Notes: generated by a model not told the origin, from the sequence alone. Shown: positions 30,557 to 41,758, counted from the first letter of the stretch. The stretch: 64,000 nt of DNA from Chimaeribacter californicus (GCF_002858675.1 NZ_PJZF01000001.1:1-64000); one strand, 5' to 3'. Numbers and translations are program-made.

Positions 30557-31567
30557 ATGACTGCGTTAAATAAGAAAAGTATGCTCACTTATCTCAAAGA
30601 GGGCGGGATTTATGTGGTATTGCTGGTGCTGCTGGCAATTATTATTTTCCAGGATCCGACCTTTTTAAGCCTGATGAACCTGAGTAACATTCTGACCCAA
30701 TCGTCGGTGCGTATTATTATCGCGCTGGGGGTGGCCGGGCTGATTGTGACCCAGGGCACTGACCTCTCTGCCGGCCGTCAGGTCGGGTTGGCGGCGGTGG
30801 TGGCGGCCACCATGCTGCAGGCGATGGACAACGTCAACAAGGTGTTCCCAAACATCGACACCATTCCGATTCCGCTGGTGATCCTCACGGTGTGTGTGGT
30901 GGGCGCGCTGATTGGCCTGCTCAACGGCATCATCATCGCCTACCTTAACGTGACGCCGTTTATCACCACCCTCGGCACCATGATCATCGTGTACGGCATC
31001 AACTCGCTCTATTACGATTTCGTGGGCGCCTCGCCGATTGCCGGGTTTGACGCCGGGTTCTCGACCTTTGCGCAGGGCTTTATCCGCCTGGGCGGCTTCA
31101 AGCTCTCCTACATCACCTTCTACGCGGTGATCGCCATCCTGTTCGTCTGGGTGCTGTGGAACAAAACCCGCTTCGGCAAAAACATCTTCGCCATCGGCGG
31201 TAACCCGGAAGCGGCCAAAGTCTCCGGCGTTAACGTGCCGCTGAACCTGATCATGATCTATGCGCTCTCCGGTGTGTTCTATGCGTTCGGCGGGTTGCTG
31301 GAAGCGGGCCGTATCGGCAGCGCCACCAACAACCTCGGCTTTATGTATGAACTGGATGCGATTGCGGCCTGCGTGGTGGGCGGCGTGTCGTTCGCCGGTG
31401 GCGTAGGTACCGTGGCCGGTGTGGTAACCGGGGTGATCATCTTTACCGTGATCAACTACGGGCTGACCTACATCGGCGTGAACCCATACTGGCAGTACAT
31501 CATCAAGGGCGGCATCATTATCTTTGCCGTGGCGCTGGACTCGCTGAAATACGCGAAGAAGAAGTAA
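30557..31567 (+). CDS. mglC: Galactose/methyl-galactoside ABC transporter permease MglC
   Basis: A 336-residue inner-membrane permease with about 8-10 helices, nearly identical to E. coli MglC over long stretches (LNLSNILTQSSVRIIIALG; NNLGFMYELDAIAACVVGG). The ATG at 30557 has AAGG 8 bases upstream and reproduces the conserved start TALNKKSMLTYLKEGG; in-frame codons back to 30539 are not conserved. It ends the mgl operon at a strong terminator. Confidence 0.96.
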   Translation: MTALNKKSMLTYLKEGGIYVVLLVLLAIIIFQDPTFLSLMNLSNILTQSSVRIIIALGVAGLIVTQGTDLSAGRQVGLAAVVAATMLQAMDNVNKVFPNIDTIPIPLVILTVCVVGALIGLLNGIIIAYLNVTPFITTLGTMIIVYGINSLYYDFVGASPIAGFDAGFSTFAQGFIRLGGFKLSYITFYAVIAILFVWVLWNKTRFGKNIFAIGGNPEAAKVSGVNVPLNLIMIYALSGVFYAFGGLLEAGRIGSATNNLGFMYELDAIAACVVGGVSFAGGVGTVAGVVTGVIIFTVINYGLTYIGVNPYWQYIIKGGIIIFAVALDSLKYAKKK

Positions 31568-31587
31568 CCGGCACCAGACTCAGCACC

Positions 31588-31619
31588 AAAAAAAGGGCGA
31601 CACCGGTCGCCCTTTTTTG
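31588..31619. terminator. Bidirectional terminator between mglC and sanA
   Basis: A-run, GGGCGAC, loop ACCG, GTCGCCC, T-run. It is symmetric and sits between two convergent genes. Confidence 0.92.
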
Positions 31620-31629
31620 CGTCTGCGGT

Positions 31630-32619
<990 letters not shown>

Positions 32620-32708
32620 CTACTTTACCTGTTTGCCTGACGCAAGGCATGTCCCGTTTCTGCGCATGTTTCGCTGGGTTTTTCATCAGGTTGGGCAGGT
32701 AACGGGCA

Positions 32709-32737
32709 TAAAAAAGGCAAGGGGGGAACCCCTTGCC
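32709..32737 (-). terminator. Rho-independent terminator of maeA
   Basis: On the minus strand GGCAAGGGG pairs with CCCCTTGCC and is followed by a run of T. It lies just past the maeA stop. Confidence 0.88.
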
Positions 32738-32755
32738 GGTGTGGTGTGCCGCGCC

Positions 32756-34453
32756 TCAGAAGGAGGTGCGTTTGTAGCTGCGGTACTGCGGTTGCCAGAA
32801 GTTGTGCTCAATCGCCTTCGACAGCGCATCTTCAGAGGTGACCATCGCCACGCCGTGCAGTTGCGCCGCTTTGCCTACTTCCATGGCGATCACTTTGGAG
32901 ACGCCCTGGATGTCATTGACGTCCGGCAGCAGCGAGCCTTCACCCTCGGTTGCCAGCGGTGAGCAGTCGGCCAGCGCCCGGCTGGCGGCCATCAGCATGC
33001 TGTCGGTGACGCGGGTGGCACCGGAGGCGAGCACGCCCAGCCCGATGCCGGGGAAGATGTAGGAGTTGTTGCACTGGGCGATCGGGTAGACCTGATCTTT
33101 GTAATGCACCGGCGCAAACGGGCTGCCGGTGGCCACCAGCGCCGCGCCGTCAGTCCATTTCAGGATATCTTCCGGGCGCGCTTCCACACGGGAGGTCGGG
33201 TTGGAGAGCGGCATCACAATCGGGCGCGCGCAGTGGCGGTGCATCTCGCGGATGATCTCTTCCGTGAACAGCCCCGGCTGGCCGGAAACGCCAATCAGAA
33301 TGGTCGGCTTGGCGTTACGCACCGCATCCATCAGTGAAATGGAATCACTGTTAACGTCCCACTCCGCCAGGTTCTCGCTTTTCTGAATCAGCTTAGCCTG
33401 GAACTCCAGCAGGTTCGGCAGTTTGTCGGTCAACAGGCCGAAACGGTCGATCATAAAGACTTTGGCGCGCGCCTCGTCTTCACTCAGCCCTTCCGATTTC
33501 ATCTGGGCGATGATCTGCTCGGCGATGCCGCAACCGGCCGAACCGGCACCCAGGAAAGCGACGGTCTGGTCGCGCAGGCGGCAGCCAGCGGCGCGGCTGG
33601 CGGCGATCAGGCTGCCGAGGGTCACGGCGGCGGTGCCCTGGATGTCATCGTTGAAGCAGCAGATCTCATCACGGTAGCGGTTCAGCAGCGGCGTGGCGTT
33701 GGCCTGCGCGAAGTCCTCAAACTGCAACAGCACGCTCGGCCAGCGGCGTTTCACCGCCTGGATGAACATATCCACAAACTCGCTGTACTCCTCGCCGGTG
33801 ATGCGCGGGTGACGCCAGCCCATGTAGAGCGGGTCGTTCAGGCGCTGCGGGTTATTGGTGCCGACATCCAGCACCACCGGCAGGGTGTAGGCCGGGCTGA
33901 TGCCGCCGCAGGCGGTGTACAGCGACAGCTTGCCGATCGGGATGCCCATACCGCCGATGCCCTGATCGCCCAGCCCCAGGATGCGCTCGCCGTCGGTTAC
34001 CACGATCACTTTCACATTCTGCTTGGTGGCGTTTTGCAGCATGTCGTCGATGTGGTCGCGGTTCGGGTAGGAGAGGAAAATGCCGCGCGCCCGGCGATAG
34101 ATGTCGGAGAAGTGCTCACAGGCTTCCCCAACCGTCGGGGTGTAGATGATCGGCATCATCTCGCTCAGGTGGGTATCCAGCAGGCGGTAGAACAGGGTTT
34201 CGTTGGTGTCCTGGATATTGCGCAGGTAGATGTGCTTATCAATATCGGTTTTGAAATCCTGGAACTGCCGCCAGGCGCGCTCGGCCTGCTCTTCAATGGT
34301 TTCTACCGCTTCCGGCAACAGACCGTGCAGGTTGAAGTGGGTGCGCTCGTCCTCGGTAAAGGCGCTGCCTTTATTCAGCAGCGGGAATTCAAGCAGAATC
34401 GGGCCGGCATAAGGGATGTAAAGGGGGCGTTTGCTCTCGTATTCAAGTTCCAT
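32756..34453 (-). CDS. maeA: NAD-dependent malic enzyme MaeA (SfcA)
   Basis: A 565-residue cytosolic enzyme converting malate and NAD+ to pyruvate and CO2. The malic-enzyme signature [14 protein letters not shown], the nucleotide site [13 protein letters not shown] and the block [18 protein letters not shown] are present, and the sequence tracks E. coli MaeA throughout with identical length. The ATG at 34453 (GAAGAG 8 bases upstream) is preferred to a GTG at 34468. In E. coli cdd and sanA are neighbours; here maeA lies between them. Confidence 0.95.
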   Translation of the reverse strand: MELEYESKRPLYIPYAGPILLEFPLLNKGSAFTEDERTHFNLHGLLPEAVETIEEQAERAWRQFQDFKTDIDKHIYLRNIQDTNETLFYRLLDTHLSEMMPIIYTPTVGEACEHFSDIYRRARGIFLSYPNRDHIDDMLQNATKQNVKVIVVTDGERILGLGDQGIGGMGIPIGKLSLYTACGGISPAYTLPVVLDVGTNNPQRLNDPLYMGWRHPRITGEEYSEFVDMFIQAVKRRWPSVLLQFEDFAQANATPLLNRYRDEICCFNDDIQGTAAVTLGSLIAASRAAGCRLRDQTVAFLGAGSAGCGIAEQIIAQMKSEGLSEDEARAKVFMIDRFGLLTDKLPNLLEFQAKLIQKSENLAEWDVNSDSISLMDAVRNAKPTILIGVSGQPGLFTEEIIREMHRHCARPIVMPLSNPTSRVEARPEDILKWTDGAALVATGSPFAPVHYKDQVYPIAQCNNSYIFPGIGLGVLASGATRVTDSMLMAASRALADCSPLATEGEGSLLPDVNDIQGVSKVIAMEVGKAAQLHGVAMVTSEDALSKAIEHNFWQPQYRSYKRTSF

Positions 34454-34654
34454 TGATCTACTCTTCACGGTCTGAGGTAAGAAATTTCTGCGCTGATCCT
34501 AAAAGATAATGCTGATATGTACAGCAATTGTTATCAGTGTTTGACAAAAAATCCGCAATCAGGGAATTAACTTACAACAGGTTGTGCTTTTTAACAGAAA
34601 ACGCACAGTAGACAGCGAAAGAGAGCCGGGGAAGAGGAGAGCAGCGGGGAAGAA

Positions 34655-34677
34655 GCCCGGCCGGGGAATGGCCGGGC
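34655..34677 (-). terminator. Hairpin downstream of cdd
   Basis: GCCCGGCC and GGCCGGGC pair around a 7-base loop just beyond the cdd stop; on the minus strand it is followed by TTCTTCC. A moderate terminator candidate. Confidence 0.5.
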
Positions 34678-34683
34678 AGGGGG

Positions 34684-35565
34684 TCAGACGTGTACTACCG
34701 TGAGATCCGTGCAGCCGAGCGCGGCCAGGGTGGCGCGGGTGGCATCTGCCTGGGTCAGCAGCGCGTCGCGGCGCTCAATCAGCACCGCGCGGGTGATGGC
34801 GTTGCAGTCACCACCGGCCAGATTCATCAGGTTCAGGGCTGCCTGCAACGGCGGCAGGCTTGGGTTGAACGCGGCGTTCTCTGCGTAGCGGCCGGGGAAA
34901 ATGCGCCCGTCGCTGCCTTCCAGTGCAATGCCGCTGTGGGAGTGGCTGTACGGCGCGTGGCTCTGGTTAATGGCGGTCAACGCATACTTCACCAGCGCGT
35001 CACCTTCGGCGCTGTAGCCGTGATCGACCTGATCCATCAGCAGGGTGGTGATCGCCAGATCGCGCGGGCCAAAGGCATCCGGCAAATAGTGGCCCAGCCG
35101 GGCGGCGGCGCGGCCCGGCAGATGGATGGTTAAATCGGTGCCGCTGTTCAGCTCATTCATAAACTGGCGACAGTGGCCGCAGGGCGTGTAGTTCACCGTA
35201 ATGGCGGTCAGCTCGCGCTCCCCGCGCAGCCAGGCGTGGGTCACTGCCGACTGCTCCGCGTGTACCGTTTGTTGCAGCGGCGTACCGGCGAACTCCATGT
35301 TGGCACCGAAATACCAGTTGCCGCTGATGCCGCGGGCAATCGCCCCGACCAGAAAGTGTGACACCGGCGTCAGGGCGCAGGCGGCGGCCAGCGGCAGCAG
35401 CGCAAAGGCCAGCGCATCTTCATCCATGCCGCTTTCCTGTGCCAGTTTGTCTACGTCGGCCGCAGTCAGGAACGCCGGAAAATCATCATGGCGCAGCAGG
35501 GGCTCCAGGGCCGTAGCAAGCTCTATAGAGAGCGCGGAAAACGCGGTATGAAATCGTGCATGCAT
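34684..35565 (-). CDS. cdd: Cytidine deaminase
   Basis: A 293-residue dimeric zinc enzyme that deaminates cytidine and deoxycytidine to uridine in pyrimidine salvage. The catalytic HAE (His102, Glu104) and PCGHC (Cys129, Cys132) sit exactly at the E. coli positions. The second, non-catalytic domain typical of the long enterobacterial form is present. The promoter carries a perfect CRP palindrome. The ATG at 35565 gives the conserved start MHARFHTAF. Confidence 0.96.
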   Translation of the reverse strand: MHARFHTAFSALSIELATALEPLLRHDDFPAFLTAADVDKLAQESGMDEDALAFALLPLAAACALTPVSHFLVGAIARGISGNWYFGANMEFAGTPLQQTVHAEQSAVTHAWLRGERELTAITVNYTPCGHCRQFMNELNSGTDLTIHLPGRAAARLGHYLPDAFGPRDLAITTLLMDQVDHGYSAEGDALVKYALTAINQSHAPYSHSHSGIALEGSDGRIFPGRYAENAAFNPSLPPLQAALNLMNLAGGDCNAITRAVLIERRDALLTQADATRATLAALGCTDLTVVHV

Positions 35566-35626
35566 AGTCAGTCCATCTCATGACAAAGTTCGGTTGACCA
35601 ATATAGGGAGCCGCAAAGGATTGCAA

Positions 35627-35642
35627 TGTGATGGTTGTCACA
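35627..35642. promoter_or_regulatory. CRP site of the cdd promoter
   Basis: TGTGATGGTTGTCACA is a perfect CRP core. With the minus-strand -10 TATATT (35600-35605) its centre lies about 41.5 bases before the start point. TTGCAAT beside it could be a CytR half-site, and a weaker CRP-like stretch lies at 35659-35674. CRP plus CytR control of cdd is known in E. coli. Confidence 0.82.
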
Positions 35643-35753
35643 CTATTAATGAAATGAGTGTAATCAAAATCTGAAAATGAGAGATATCGCGCATCTTTAA
35701 CCGTGACGCAGAGACTGGGAAAGGCAGAACAGGGAAAGGGGAAACAACGAAGA

Positions 35754-35775
35754 TTCCCCTGCCGGAGCAGGGGAA
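35754..35775 (-). terminator. Hairpin downstream of artJ
   Basis: TTCCCCTGC and GCAGGGGAA form a 9-bp stem with a 4-base loop, 8 bases past the artJ stop. A broken T-rich stretch follows on the minus strand. Confidence 0.65.
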
Positions 35776-35782
35776 CGAAACA

Positions 35783-36514
35783 TTACTGCGGGAACCACTT
35801 GTCGTTGATGGCTTTGTAGGTGCCGTCCGCTTTGATGGCGGTCAGAGCACCGTTCAGTTTTTCCAGTAGCGCGGTGTTATCCGGGCGCACCGCGATGCCG
35901 AGGCCAATACCGAAGTATTGCGGGTCGGTGATGTGCTCGCCCACGGCCGCCAGGTTCGGGTTATTTTTCAGCCACTCGTTCACTACGGCGGTGTCGCCGA
36001 ATACCCCATCCAGACGGCCGTTTTTCAGGTCAAGGATCGCATTCTGGTAGCTGTCATAGGCCACGGTGGTGATTTCCGGATGCTTCTCCTGCAGGTATTT
36101 CTGGTGCGTGGTGCCGTTTTCCATGCCGACACGCTTGCCCTTCAGGTCTGCCAGCGTCTTGTATTTGCCCTTCGCTGCAATCACCACCGCCGAGTTGGCG
36201 TAGTAAGGCGCTGTGAACGCCACCTGCTTCTGGCGCTCCGGGGTAATGTCCATGCCGGAGATCACCGCGTCGAAACGCTTGAATTTCAGCGCCGGGATCA
36301 GGCTGTCAAACGCCTGGTTGGTGAAGGTGCAGCTGGCCTGCAACTGTTTGCACAGTGCATTCGCCAGATCGATGTCAAACCCGACAATCTGGTTATTGGC
36401 ATCCATAGACTCAAACGGCGGATAGGTCGCAGACGCCGCAAAACGGATGGTATCAGCCGCGCCGGCGGTAAAGGCCACGCCGGAAAGCAGGGCGGCAAGC
36501 AATAACTTTTTCAT
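35783..36514 (-). CDS. artJ: Arginine-binding periplasmic protein ArtJ
   Basis: A 243-residue periplasmic amino-acid-binding protein (SBP family 3) supplying L-arginine to the ArtPQM importer. The signal peptide (MKKLLLAALLSGVAFTAGA) is cleaved near residue 19-20. The binding-site blocks YPPFESMDANNQIVGFDIDL, DAVISGMDITPERQ and GDTAVVNEWL match E. coli ArtJ rather than ArtI (SATYPPFES, AVVIAAKG). It is a separate unit: a terminator lies between artM and artJ and an ARG-like box lies upstream. Confidence 0.93.
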   Translation of the reverse strand: MKKLLLAALLSGVAFTAGAADTIRFAASATYPPFESMDANNQIVGFDIDLANALCKQLQASCTFTNQAFDSLIPALKFKRFDAVISGMDITPERQKQVAFTAPYYANSAVVIAAKGKYKTLADLKGKRVGMENGTTHQKYLQEKHPEITTVAYDSYQNAILDLKNGRLDGVFGDTAVVNEWLKNNPNLAAVGEHITDPQYFGIGLGIAVRPDNTALLEKLNGALTAIKADGTYKAINDKWFPQ

Positions 36515-36618
36515 GGTGGCATTCCTTATTGTTGTCTGTTGGGTTCCCGCAGGGCAGGGCGAAAGCGGGCGGAACGTGCCGGAATACGCCTGACGGGAGA
36601 GCCCTTACGCTGACATTA

Positions 36619-36636
36619 ATTGAATTATTATGCAAT
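36619..36636. promoter_or_regulatory. ARG box upstream of artJ
   Basis: TGAATTATTATGCA fits the ArgR half-palindrome pair (TGAAT-WWWW-ATTCA) with one mismatch. A weaker second box (around 36640-36657) lies 3 bases further, the usual pairing. ArgR control of art genes is known in E. coli. Confidence 0.65.
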
Positions 36637-36695
36637 AAATTTGCTTAAAAAATTAACCAGCCGGCGGGATTTTGTGCAGGGGGAATAACGGACAG

Positions 36696-36720
36696 AAAAA
36701 AGGGGCGAACCGGTCGCCCC
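36696..36720 (-). terminator. Terminator downstream of artM
   Basis: On the minus strand GGGGCG pairs with CGCCCC around a short loop and is followed by six T. It lies 8 bases past the artM stop and separates artPIQM from artJ. Confidence 0.85.
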
Positions 36721-36727
36721 TGGGGAG

Positions 36728-37396
36728 TTAATTGCGCTGTTCGAACCGCAGCGCCCGGCGTTCCACCAGCCGCATCAGCAGCGTCAGCAGGCCGTTCACA
36801 CAGAGGTAAACAATCCCCGCCGCGCCAAACACCATCACATCATAGGTGCGGCCATACAGCAGCTGGCTGTGGCCCATCACTTCCATCAGCGTAATGGTGT
36901 AGGCAAGCGACGTGCTTTTAAACACCAGCACCACTTCGTTGGAGTAGGAAGAGAGGGCGCGCTTGAAGGCAAACGGCAGCAGAATACGCAGCGATTGCAT
37001 CTTCGACATGCCCAGCGCCTCGCAGGACTGCCACTGCCCGGCCGGGATCGCCCGCACCGCACCGTAAAACAGCTGGGTGGTGTAGGCCGCGCTATTGAGT
37101 GACAACGCCAGCACCGCGCAGAGCCACGGCTGGGAGAGCAGGTTCCAGAGCCACGGATAGTGCTGGATGGAAGGGAACTGCCCCGGCCCGTAGTAGATCA
37201 GGAAAATCTGCACCAGCAGCGGCGTGCCGGTGAACAGCGTGATGTAGACCCGCACCAGCGGGCTTAACACCGCGGTTTTCAGCGACAGCACCAGGGTAAA
37301 CAGCAACGAGAGCACCAGGGCGGCAATCAGGGAGGCCACCGTGAGCGTCAGGCTGGTGTGCAGGCCCTTGAGGATCTCAGGTAAATACTCAAGCAT
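36728..37396 (-). CDS. artM: Arginine ABC transporter permease ArtM
   Basis: A 222-residue inner-membrane permease of the HisMQ type that pairs with ArtQ. The cytoplasmic loop CEALGMSKMQSLRILLPFAFKRAL is split by small changes but contains the EAA motif contacting ArtP. Its ATG shares one base with the artQ stop (TAATG), showing coupled translation. Confidence 0.94.
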   Translation of the reverse strand: MLEYLPEILKGLHTSLTLTVASLIAALVLSLLFTLVLSLKTAVLSPLVRVYITLFTGTPLLVQIFLIYYGPGQFPSIQHYPWLWNLLSQPWLCAVLALSLNSAAYTTQLFYGAVRAIPAGQWQSCEALGMSKMQSLRILLPFAFKRALSSYSNEVVLVFKSTSLAYTITLMEVMGHSQLLYGRTYDVMVFGAAGIVYLCVNGLLTLLMRLVERRALRFEQRN

Positions 37397-38112
37397 TATT
37401 GCGGCCTCTGCTCAAAACGGGTGGTGCGTTGTTCAATGCGCCGCAGGATAAACTGGCTGAACAGGGTCACAATCAGGTAGATCGCCGCGGCAATCAGGTA
37501 CCAGTTGAACGGCTCCTGGGTGCGGGTGGCGATGCTTTTGGTCTGCAACATCAGGTCATTGACGCTGATAAGCGACACCAGCGCCGTGTCTTTGAGCAGC
37601 ACCAGCCACTGGTTGCCGAGGCCGGGCAGCGCGTGCCGCCACATCTGCGGCATCACCAGCCGGAAGAAGATCGCAGACTTGCTCATGCCGAGCGCCTGCC
37701 CCGACTCCCGCTGGCCGTGCGGTACCGCTTTCAGCGCGCCGCGCAGCGTTTGCGAGGCATAGGCAGCATAGAGCAGCGCCAGTGCCACCACCCCGCACAG
37801 GAACGGGCTGACCTCAAAGTTCTCAATCGGTAACTGCACCGGCACCTGGAACAGCAAGAGATTGAGCGTGAAGCCGTCTGACAGCATCAGCAGCAGCTGC
37901 GAGGAGCCGAAGTAGATAAACAGCACCACCAGGATTTCCGGCAGCCCGCGCAGCAGCGTCACCAGCCCGGTGCCGAGCCAGCCGACCACGCGCCAGCGGG
38001 CCGATTCCCAGACGGCAAACAGCATCGCCAGCGCCAGCCCAAGCAGCAGCGCGCAAAGTGCCAGGCCGACGGTCATCCCGGCGGCACTGAGTAACGGTTG
38101 GAATTCAGTCAT
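37396..38112 (-). CDS. artQ: Arginine ABC transporter permease ArtQ
   Basis: A 238-residue inner-membrane permease with about five helices and the EAA-type loop [20 protein letters not shown]. It forms the arginine channel with ArtM. Its start is 9 bases after the artI stop and its stop overlaps artM. Confidence 0.94.
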   Translation of the reverse strand: MTEFQPLLSAAGMTVGLALCALLLGLALAMLFAVWESARWRVVGWLGTGLVTLLRGLPEILVVLFIYFGSSQLLLMLSDGFTLNLLLFQVPVQLPIENFEVSPFLCGVVALALLYAAYASQTLRGALKAVPHGQRESGQALGMSKSAIFFRLVMPQMWRHALPGLGNQWLVLLKDTALVSLISVNDLMLQTKSIATRTQEPFNWYLIAAAIYLIVTLFSQFILRRIEQRTTRFEQRPQ

Positions 38113-38121
38113 CGCGGCAGA

Positions 38122-38853
38122 TTACTGCGTGAACCATTTCTGGTAGAGGGTCTGGTAAGTGCCGTCCTGTTTCACTTTCGCCAGCGCGGCATCCAGTTTG
38201 GTCAGCAACTCGCTGTTCTGCTGGCGCACGGCGATGCCGAGGCCGGTACCGAAGTAGGCGGCGTCGGTGACTTTATCGCCCACGGCGCTCAGGTTCGGGT
38301 TCTGCTTCAGCCACTCATTCACTACCGCCGTGTCACCGAATACCGCGTCAAGGCGGCCGTTTTTCAGGTCCAGCACCGCATTCTGGTAGCTGTCATACGG
38401 CACCGGGGTGATCTCCGGGTGTTTCTCGGTCAGGAACTTCTGGTGGGTCGAGCCGTTCTGCATACCTACGCGCTTACCTTTCAGGGACGCGAGGTCAGTG
38501 AACTTGCCTTTCTGGGCGATGAATAATGCAGAATTGTCATAATAGGGTTTGGTGAACGCCACCTGTTTCAGCCGTTCCGGCGTGATGTCCATGCCGGAGA
38601 TCACCGCGTCAAACCGGCGGAATTTCAGGCTTGGGATCAGGCTGTCAAACGCCTGGTTGGTGAAGGTGCAGTTCGCCTGCATCTGCTGGCAGAGCGCTTT
38701 CGCCAGATCGATATCAAAACCCTGCATGGTGTTGTTGGCATCCATGAACTCAAACGGCGGGTAGGAGGCTTCCGTGGCAAAGCGGATGTTGTCCGCCGCA
38801 GTGGCAGAGAGGCTGAGGCCCGCGAGTACCGCGGCGAATAAGACGTTTTTCAT
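38122..38853 (-). CDS. artI: Arginine-binding periplasmic protein ArtI
   Basis: A 243-residue periplasmic binding protein and close paralogue of ArtJ. It has a signal peptide (cleavage after SATA) and the same ligand-site blocks (YPPFEFMDANN, DAVISGMDITPERL, GDTAVVNEWL). Position between artP and artQ identifies it as ArtI. In E. coli the ligand of ArtI is less certain than that of ArtJ. Confidence 0.93.
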   Translation of the reverse strand: MKNVLFAAVLAGLSLSATAADNIRFATEASYPPFEFMDANNTMQGFDIDLAKALCQQMQANCTFTNQAFDSLIPSLKFRRFDAVISGMDITPERLKQVAFTKPYYDNSALFIAQKGKFTDLASLKGKRVGMQNGSTHQKFLTEKHPEITPVPYDSYQNAVLDLKNGRLDAVFGDTAVVNEWLKQNPNLSAVGDKVTDAAYFGTGLGIAVRQQNSELLTKLDAALAKVKQDGTYQTLYQKWFTQ

Positions 38854-38871
38854 GGCAAACTCCGGACAATC

Positions 38872-39600
38872 CTAATGGGAAAGATAGCTGGCAAACGCAC
38901 TGGTTTGCGGCTGTGTAAAGCGGCCGGCATCACCCTGTTCCACGATGCGGCCATTCTCCATGTACACCACGCGGCTGGCGGTCTTGCGTGCCACTTCCAC
39001 CTCGTGGGTCACGATCACCTGCGTGATGCCGGTGCCGGCCAGTTCACGGATGATATTCACGACTTGTGCGGTAATTGCCGGGTCAAGGGCGGCGGTCGGC
39101 TCGTCAAACAGCAGCACCTGCGGCTCCATCATCAGCGCACGGGCGATTGCCACCCGCTGCTGCTGGCCGCCGGAAAGGTGCAGCGGGAAGCGGTCGGCGT
39201 AGTCATTCAGCCGCAGCCGGTCGAGCAGTTTCTGCGCCCGCGCCATGGCGTCCGCTTTGCTCAGCCCCAGCACCCGGCAGGGCGCTTCAATCAGGTTTTG
39301 GACCACCGTCAGGTGCGGCCAGAGATTGTATTGCTGGAACACCATGCCGACGTTCTGGCGCAGCTCACGGATCGCCTTTTCGCCCGGTGCGTGGGAAAAA
39401 TCAAACTGGTTACCGGCGATCTGGAGCTGGCCGGTGCGCGGCATTTCCAGCAGGTTGAGCACCCGCAGCAGCGAGCTTTTCCCGGCACCGCTCGGCCCGA
39501 GCAGCACCAGCGTCTCTCCGGCCGGGCACGAGAGCGTGATGTCGAACAGCGCCTGATGCGCGCCGTAAAAGCAGTTAATGCCGTTAAGTTGAATACTCAT
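38872..39600 (-). CDS. artP: Arginine ABC transporter ATPase ArtP
   Basis: A 242-residue ATPase energising arginine uptake. It shows Walker A GPSGAGKS (35-42), Q-loop [13 protein letters not shown], signature LSGGQQQR and Walker [13 protein letters not shown]. It is the first gene of artP-I-Q-M, with gaps of 18, 9 and -1 bases. An ARG-like box lies about 50 bases upstream. Confidence 0.95.
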   Translation of the reverse strand: MSIQLNGINCFYGAHQALFDITLSCPAGETLVLLGPSGAGKSSLLRVLNLLEMPRTGQLQIAGNQFDFSHAPGEKAIRELRQNVGMVFQQYNLWPHLTVVQNLIEAPCRVLGLSKADAMARAQKLLDRLRLNDYADRFPLHLSGGQQQRVAIARALMMEPQVLLFDEPTAALDPAITAQVVNIIRELAGTGITQVIVTHEVEVARKTASRVVYMENGRIVEQGDAGRFTQPQTSAFASYLSH

Positions 39601-39644
39601 GCGCTGAATCTGAATAGCAATTGATGCCGCAAATGTTAACTTCC

Positions 39645-39662
39645 ACAGAATAGTTATGCAAT
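39645..39662. promoter_or_regulatory. ARG box upstream of artP
   Basis: AGAATAGTTATGCA resembles an ArgR box (TGAAT-WWWW-ATTCA with two mismatches), 45-62 bases upstream of the artP ATG. The partner box is less clear. Confidence 0.5.
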
Positions 39663-39867
39663 CATTGTGCGTTAAAATTTATTTATCACCCTGAATAGCG
39701 GGGAGGCGCAGCACAAGATGCGGTATTGCCGGACCGTCGGGGGCATTTGTCGCCCTGCTGCCATTTAGGATAGCGAATTTGCTTGTTTTGTGCGAAATGT
39801 GAGCGAACACCGGACAGCCCGCGCAAAATCAAGCCATTACCTCTCTGAATGGTGCAAGGCGCCTGGA

Positions 39868-40455
39868 TCAGCGGTTCTCCAGCACCTGCCGTAACGTGCC
39901 GCTGGAGGCGAATTCCCACGGCCCCAGATAGCGGATGTCATCCACTGCCCAGCACTGCCCTTCGCGGATCATCAGGATTTCATCCTGCCATTGGGTGGCG
40001 GTGTCGCTGCCCGGCTTCTGGTTAACCAGGTTGACGCGCAGCGGGATGTTACGGGCATCCCGGTTCGGGATGGTGGAGGCGGTCGCGACGGCGGCATTGG
40101 TCGGGCCGTCAAACAGGCTGGAGAAGATGTCGCCATCGCTGAAGCCGGTATTTTCGTTCGGGGTAGCGGCCACATCCACCCGTTTACCCTGGCCGGCATC
40201 ACGCAGCGCACCGTAGAGCGCGTTGCTCAGGTAGGGGCGGTACGCCGCCAGCGCGCTGCTGGAGGGAATGCCGTTGCTGCGCTGCTGAATGCGTAAATCA
40301 TAGAATTTCTGGGCGACCTCGTCAGGCCCGCCCTCCACACAGGCGGCCGCATGGCTGCCGTTCTCCTGGGGCTGGAAAGCGGGTTCTACCGGCGTGGTAC
40401 AGGCGCTCAGTAACAGGGCCAGCGGCAACACAGCGGCGATCATGTTATTTTTCAT
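39868..40455 (-). CDS. ybjP: Lipoprotein YbjP
   Basis: A 195-residue predicted lipoprotein. The signal ends in the lipobox LLSAC, with lipidation at Cys19. The mature protein shares VEGGPDEVAQKFYDLRI, ASTIPNRDARNIPLRV and the C-terminal GTLRQVLENR with E. coli YbjP. Function is not established. It lies 267 bases upstream of artP in the same direction, as in E. coli, and is somewhat longer because of insertions after residue 60. Confidence 0.88.
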   Translation of the reverse strand: MKNNMIAAVLPLALLLSACTTPVEPAFQPQENGSHAAACVEGGPDEVAQKFYDLRIQQRSNGIPSSSALAAYRPYLSNALYGALRDAGQGKRVDVAATPNENTGFSDGDIFSSLFDGPTNAAVATASTIPNRDARNIPLRVNLVNQKPGSDTATQWQDEILMIREGQCWAVDDIRYLGPWEFASSGTLRQVLENR

Positions 40456-40581
40456 CTCATTACCTTATTGAACGTTTCTGCCATGAACTCTTTAGCTTAG
40501 TATAAATGTGATTTTCACTGCTGCATGGTTTCTGGCTGCGAAGCCGGGTGCCTGCCGCTTTCCCTGCTTAAGGAGTGCATG

Positions 40582-40911
40582 ATGCAATTCTCAACCACCC
40601 CCTCGCTTGAAGGTTTTATCATCACGGAATACAGCGGCGTCGTGACCGGCGAAGCGATTCTGGGCGCCAATATCTTCAGGGATTTCTTTGCCGGTGTGCG
40701 GGACATCGTCGGCGGCCGCTCGGGCGCGTATGAAAAAGAGCTGCGCAAGGCGCGCCAGATCGCCTTCCGTGAACTGGAGCAGCAGGCCAAAGAGCTGGGT
40801 GCCAACGCGGTGGTCGGCATCGACATCGACTATGAAACCGTGGGCAAAGACAGCAGCATGCTGATGGTGAGTGTGACCGGCACGGCGGTGAAGGTGGCGC
40901 GCAGCGCGTGA
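40582..40911 (+). CDS. ybjQ: YbjQ family protein
   Basis: A 109-residue soluble protein of the YbjQ (DUF74/UPF0145) family, which forms pentameric rings and has no proven function. The hallmark block [20 protein letters not shown] and [13 protein letters not shown] are near-identical to E. coli. Two ATGs are adjacent; AGGAG lies 6 bases before the one at 40582, which gives the conserved start MQFSTTP. It is divergent from ybjP and runs into amiD. Confidence 0.92.
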   Translation: MQFSTTPSLEGFIITEYSGVVTGEAILGANIFRDFFAGVRDIVGGRSGAYEKELRKARQIAFRELEQQAKELGANAVVGIDIDYETVGKDSSMLMVSVTGTAVKVARSA

Positions 40912-40913
40912 TA

Positions 40914-41747
40914 ATGCGCCTGCTCCCCCTGTTACTGGCGCTGCTGGTGACTGCCTGCCAGCAACCGCTGCCGCCCGGCATGGCGGCACGCGGCAACCTG
41001 CTGCTGGAGCGCTCCGCCCCGGCGCGCGGTGTGGATCAGCGCATCCGGTTTCTGGTTATCCACTATACCGCCGGGGATTTCCCTACCGCGCTGGCGACCC
41101 TCACCGAGGAGCACGTCAGCGCCCATTACCTGATCCCGGCTGCGCCGCCGCAGCGGGGCGGCAAGCCGGTGGTCTGGCAACTGGTGCCGGAGCAGGCGCG
41201 CGCCTGGCACGCCGGGGCCAGCGGCTGGGGCGATCGCACCAACCTTAATGACACGTCCATCGGCATAGAACTGGAAAACCCCGGCTTCCGGCGCACGCTG
41301 CTGGGCCGCCGCTGGTACCCGTTCCCGCCCGCGCAAATCGCGGCGCTGACGGAGCTGGCCGGGCAGATTGTGCAACGCTACCAGATCGCCCCGCAGAATG
41401 TGGTCGGCCATGCGGACATCGCGCCGCAGCGTAAGCAAGATCCCGGCCCCTGTTTCCCGTGGCGGGCGCTGGCGGCGGCGGGCATCGGGGCGTGGCCCGA
41501 TCCGGCGCGGGTCAGCACCTGGTTACAGGGGCGGCCGCCGGGTGAGCCGGTGGCACAGGCGCGCCTGCTGGCATTGCTGGCAGCCTATGGTTACCCGGTG
41601 CGGGAAGGGATGGATGACGCCGCGCAGCGGCAGGTGATCGCTGCATTCCAGATGCATTTCCGCCCGGCTGACTACCGTGGCCTGCCGGATGCGGAGAGTG
41701 AGGCGATCGCCCGGGCGCTGCTGGCGCAGTACCCGCCCGGGCGTTGA
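40914..41747 (+). CDS. amiD: N-acetylmuramoyl-L-alanine amidase AmiD
   Basis: A 277-residue outer-membrane lipoprotein that cleaves the bond between muramic acid (or anhydromuramic acid) and the stem peptide. The lipobox is LVTAC (Cys15). The zinc amidase_2 domain shows His50 (VIHYTAGDF), the catalytic Glu in IGIELEN and the later zinc ligands in VVGHADIAPQRKQDPGP. A C-terminal peptidoglycan-binding domain follows (AYGYPVREGMDDAAQRQVIAAFQMHF, interrupted by small changes). ATG 40914 matches the E. coli start; GTG 40908 overlapping the ybjQ stop is an alternative. Confidence 0.92.
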   Translation: MRLLPLLLALLVTACQQPLPPGMAARGNLLLERSAPARGVDQRIRFLVIHYTAGDFPTALATLTEEHVSAHYLIPAAPPQRGGKPVVWQLVPEQARAWHAGASGWGDRTNLNDTSIGIELENPGFRRTLLGRRWYPFPPAQIAALTELAGQIVQRYQIAPQNVVGHADIAPQRKQDPGPCFPWRALAAAGIGAWPDPARVSTWLQGRPPGEPVAQARLLALLAAYGYPVREGMDDAAQRQVIAAFQMHFRPADYRGLPDAESEAIARALLAQYPPGR

Positions 41748-41758
41748 TGCGGGCGGGG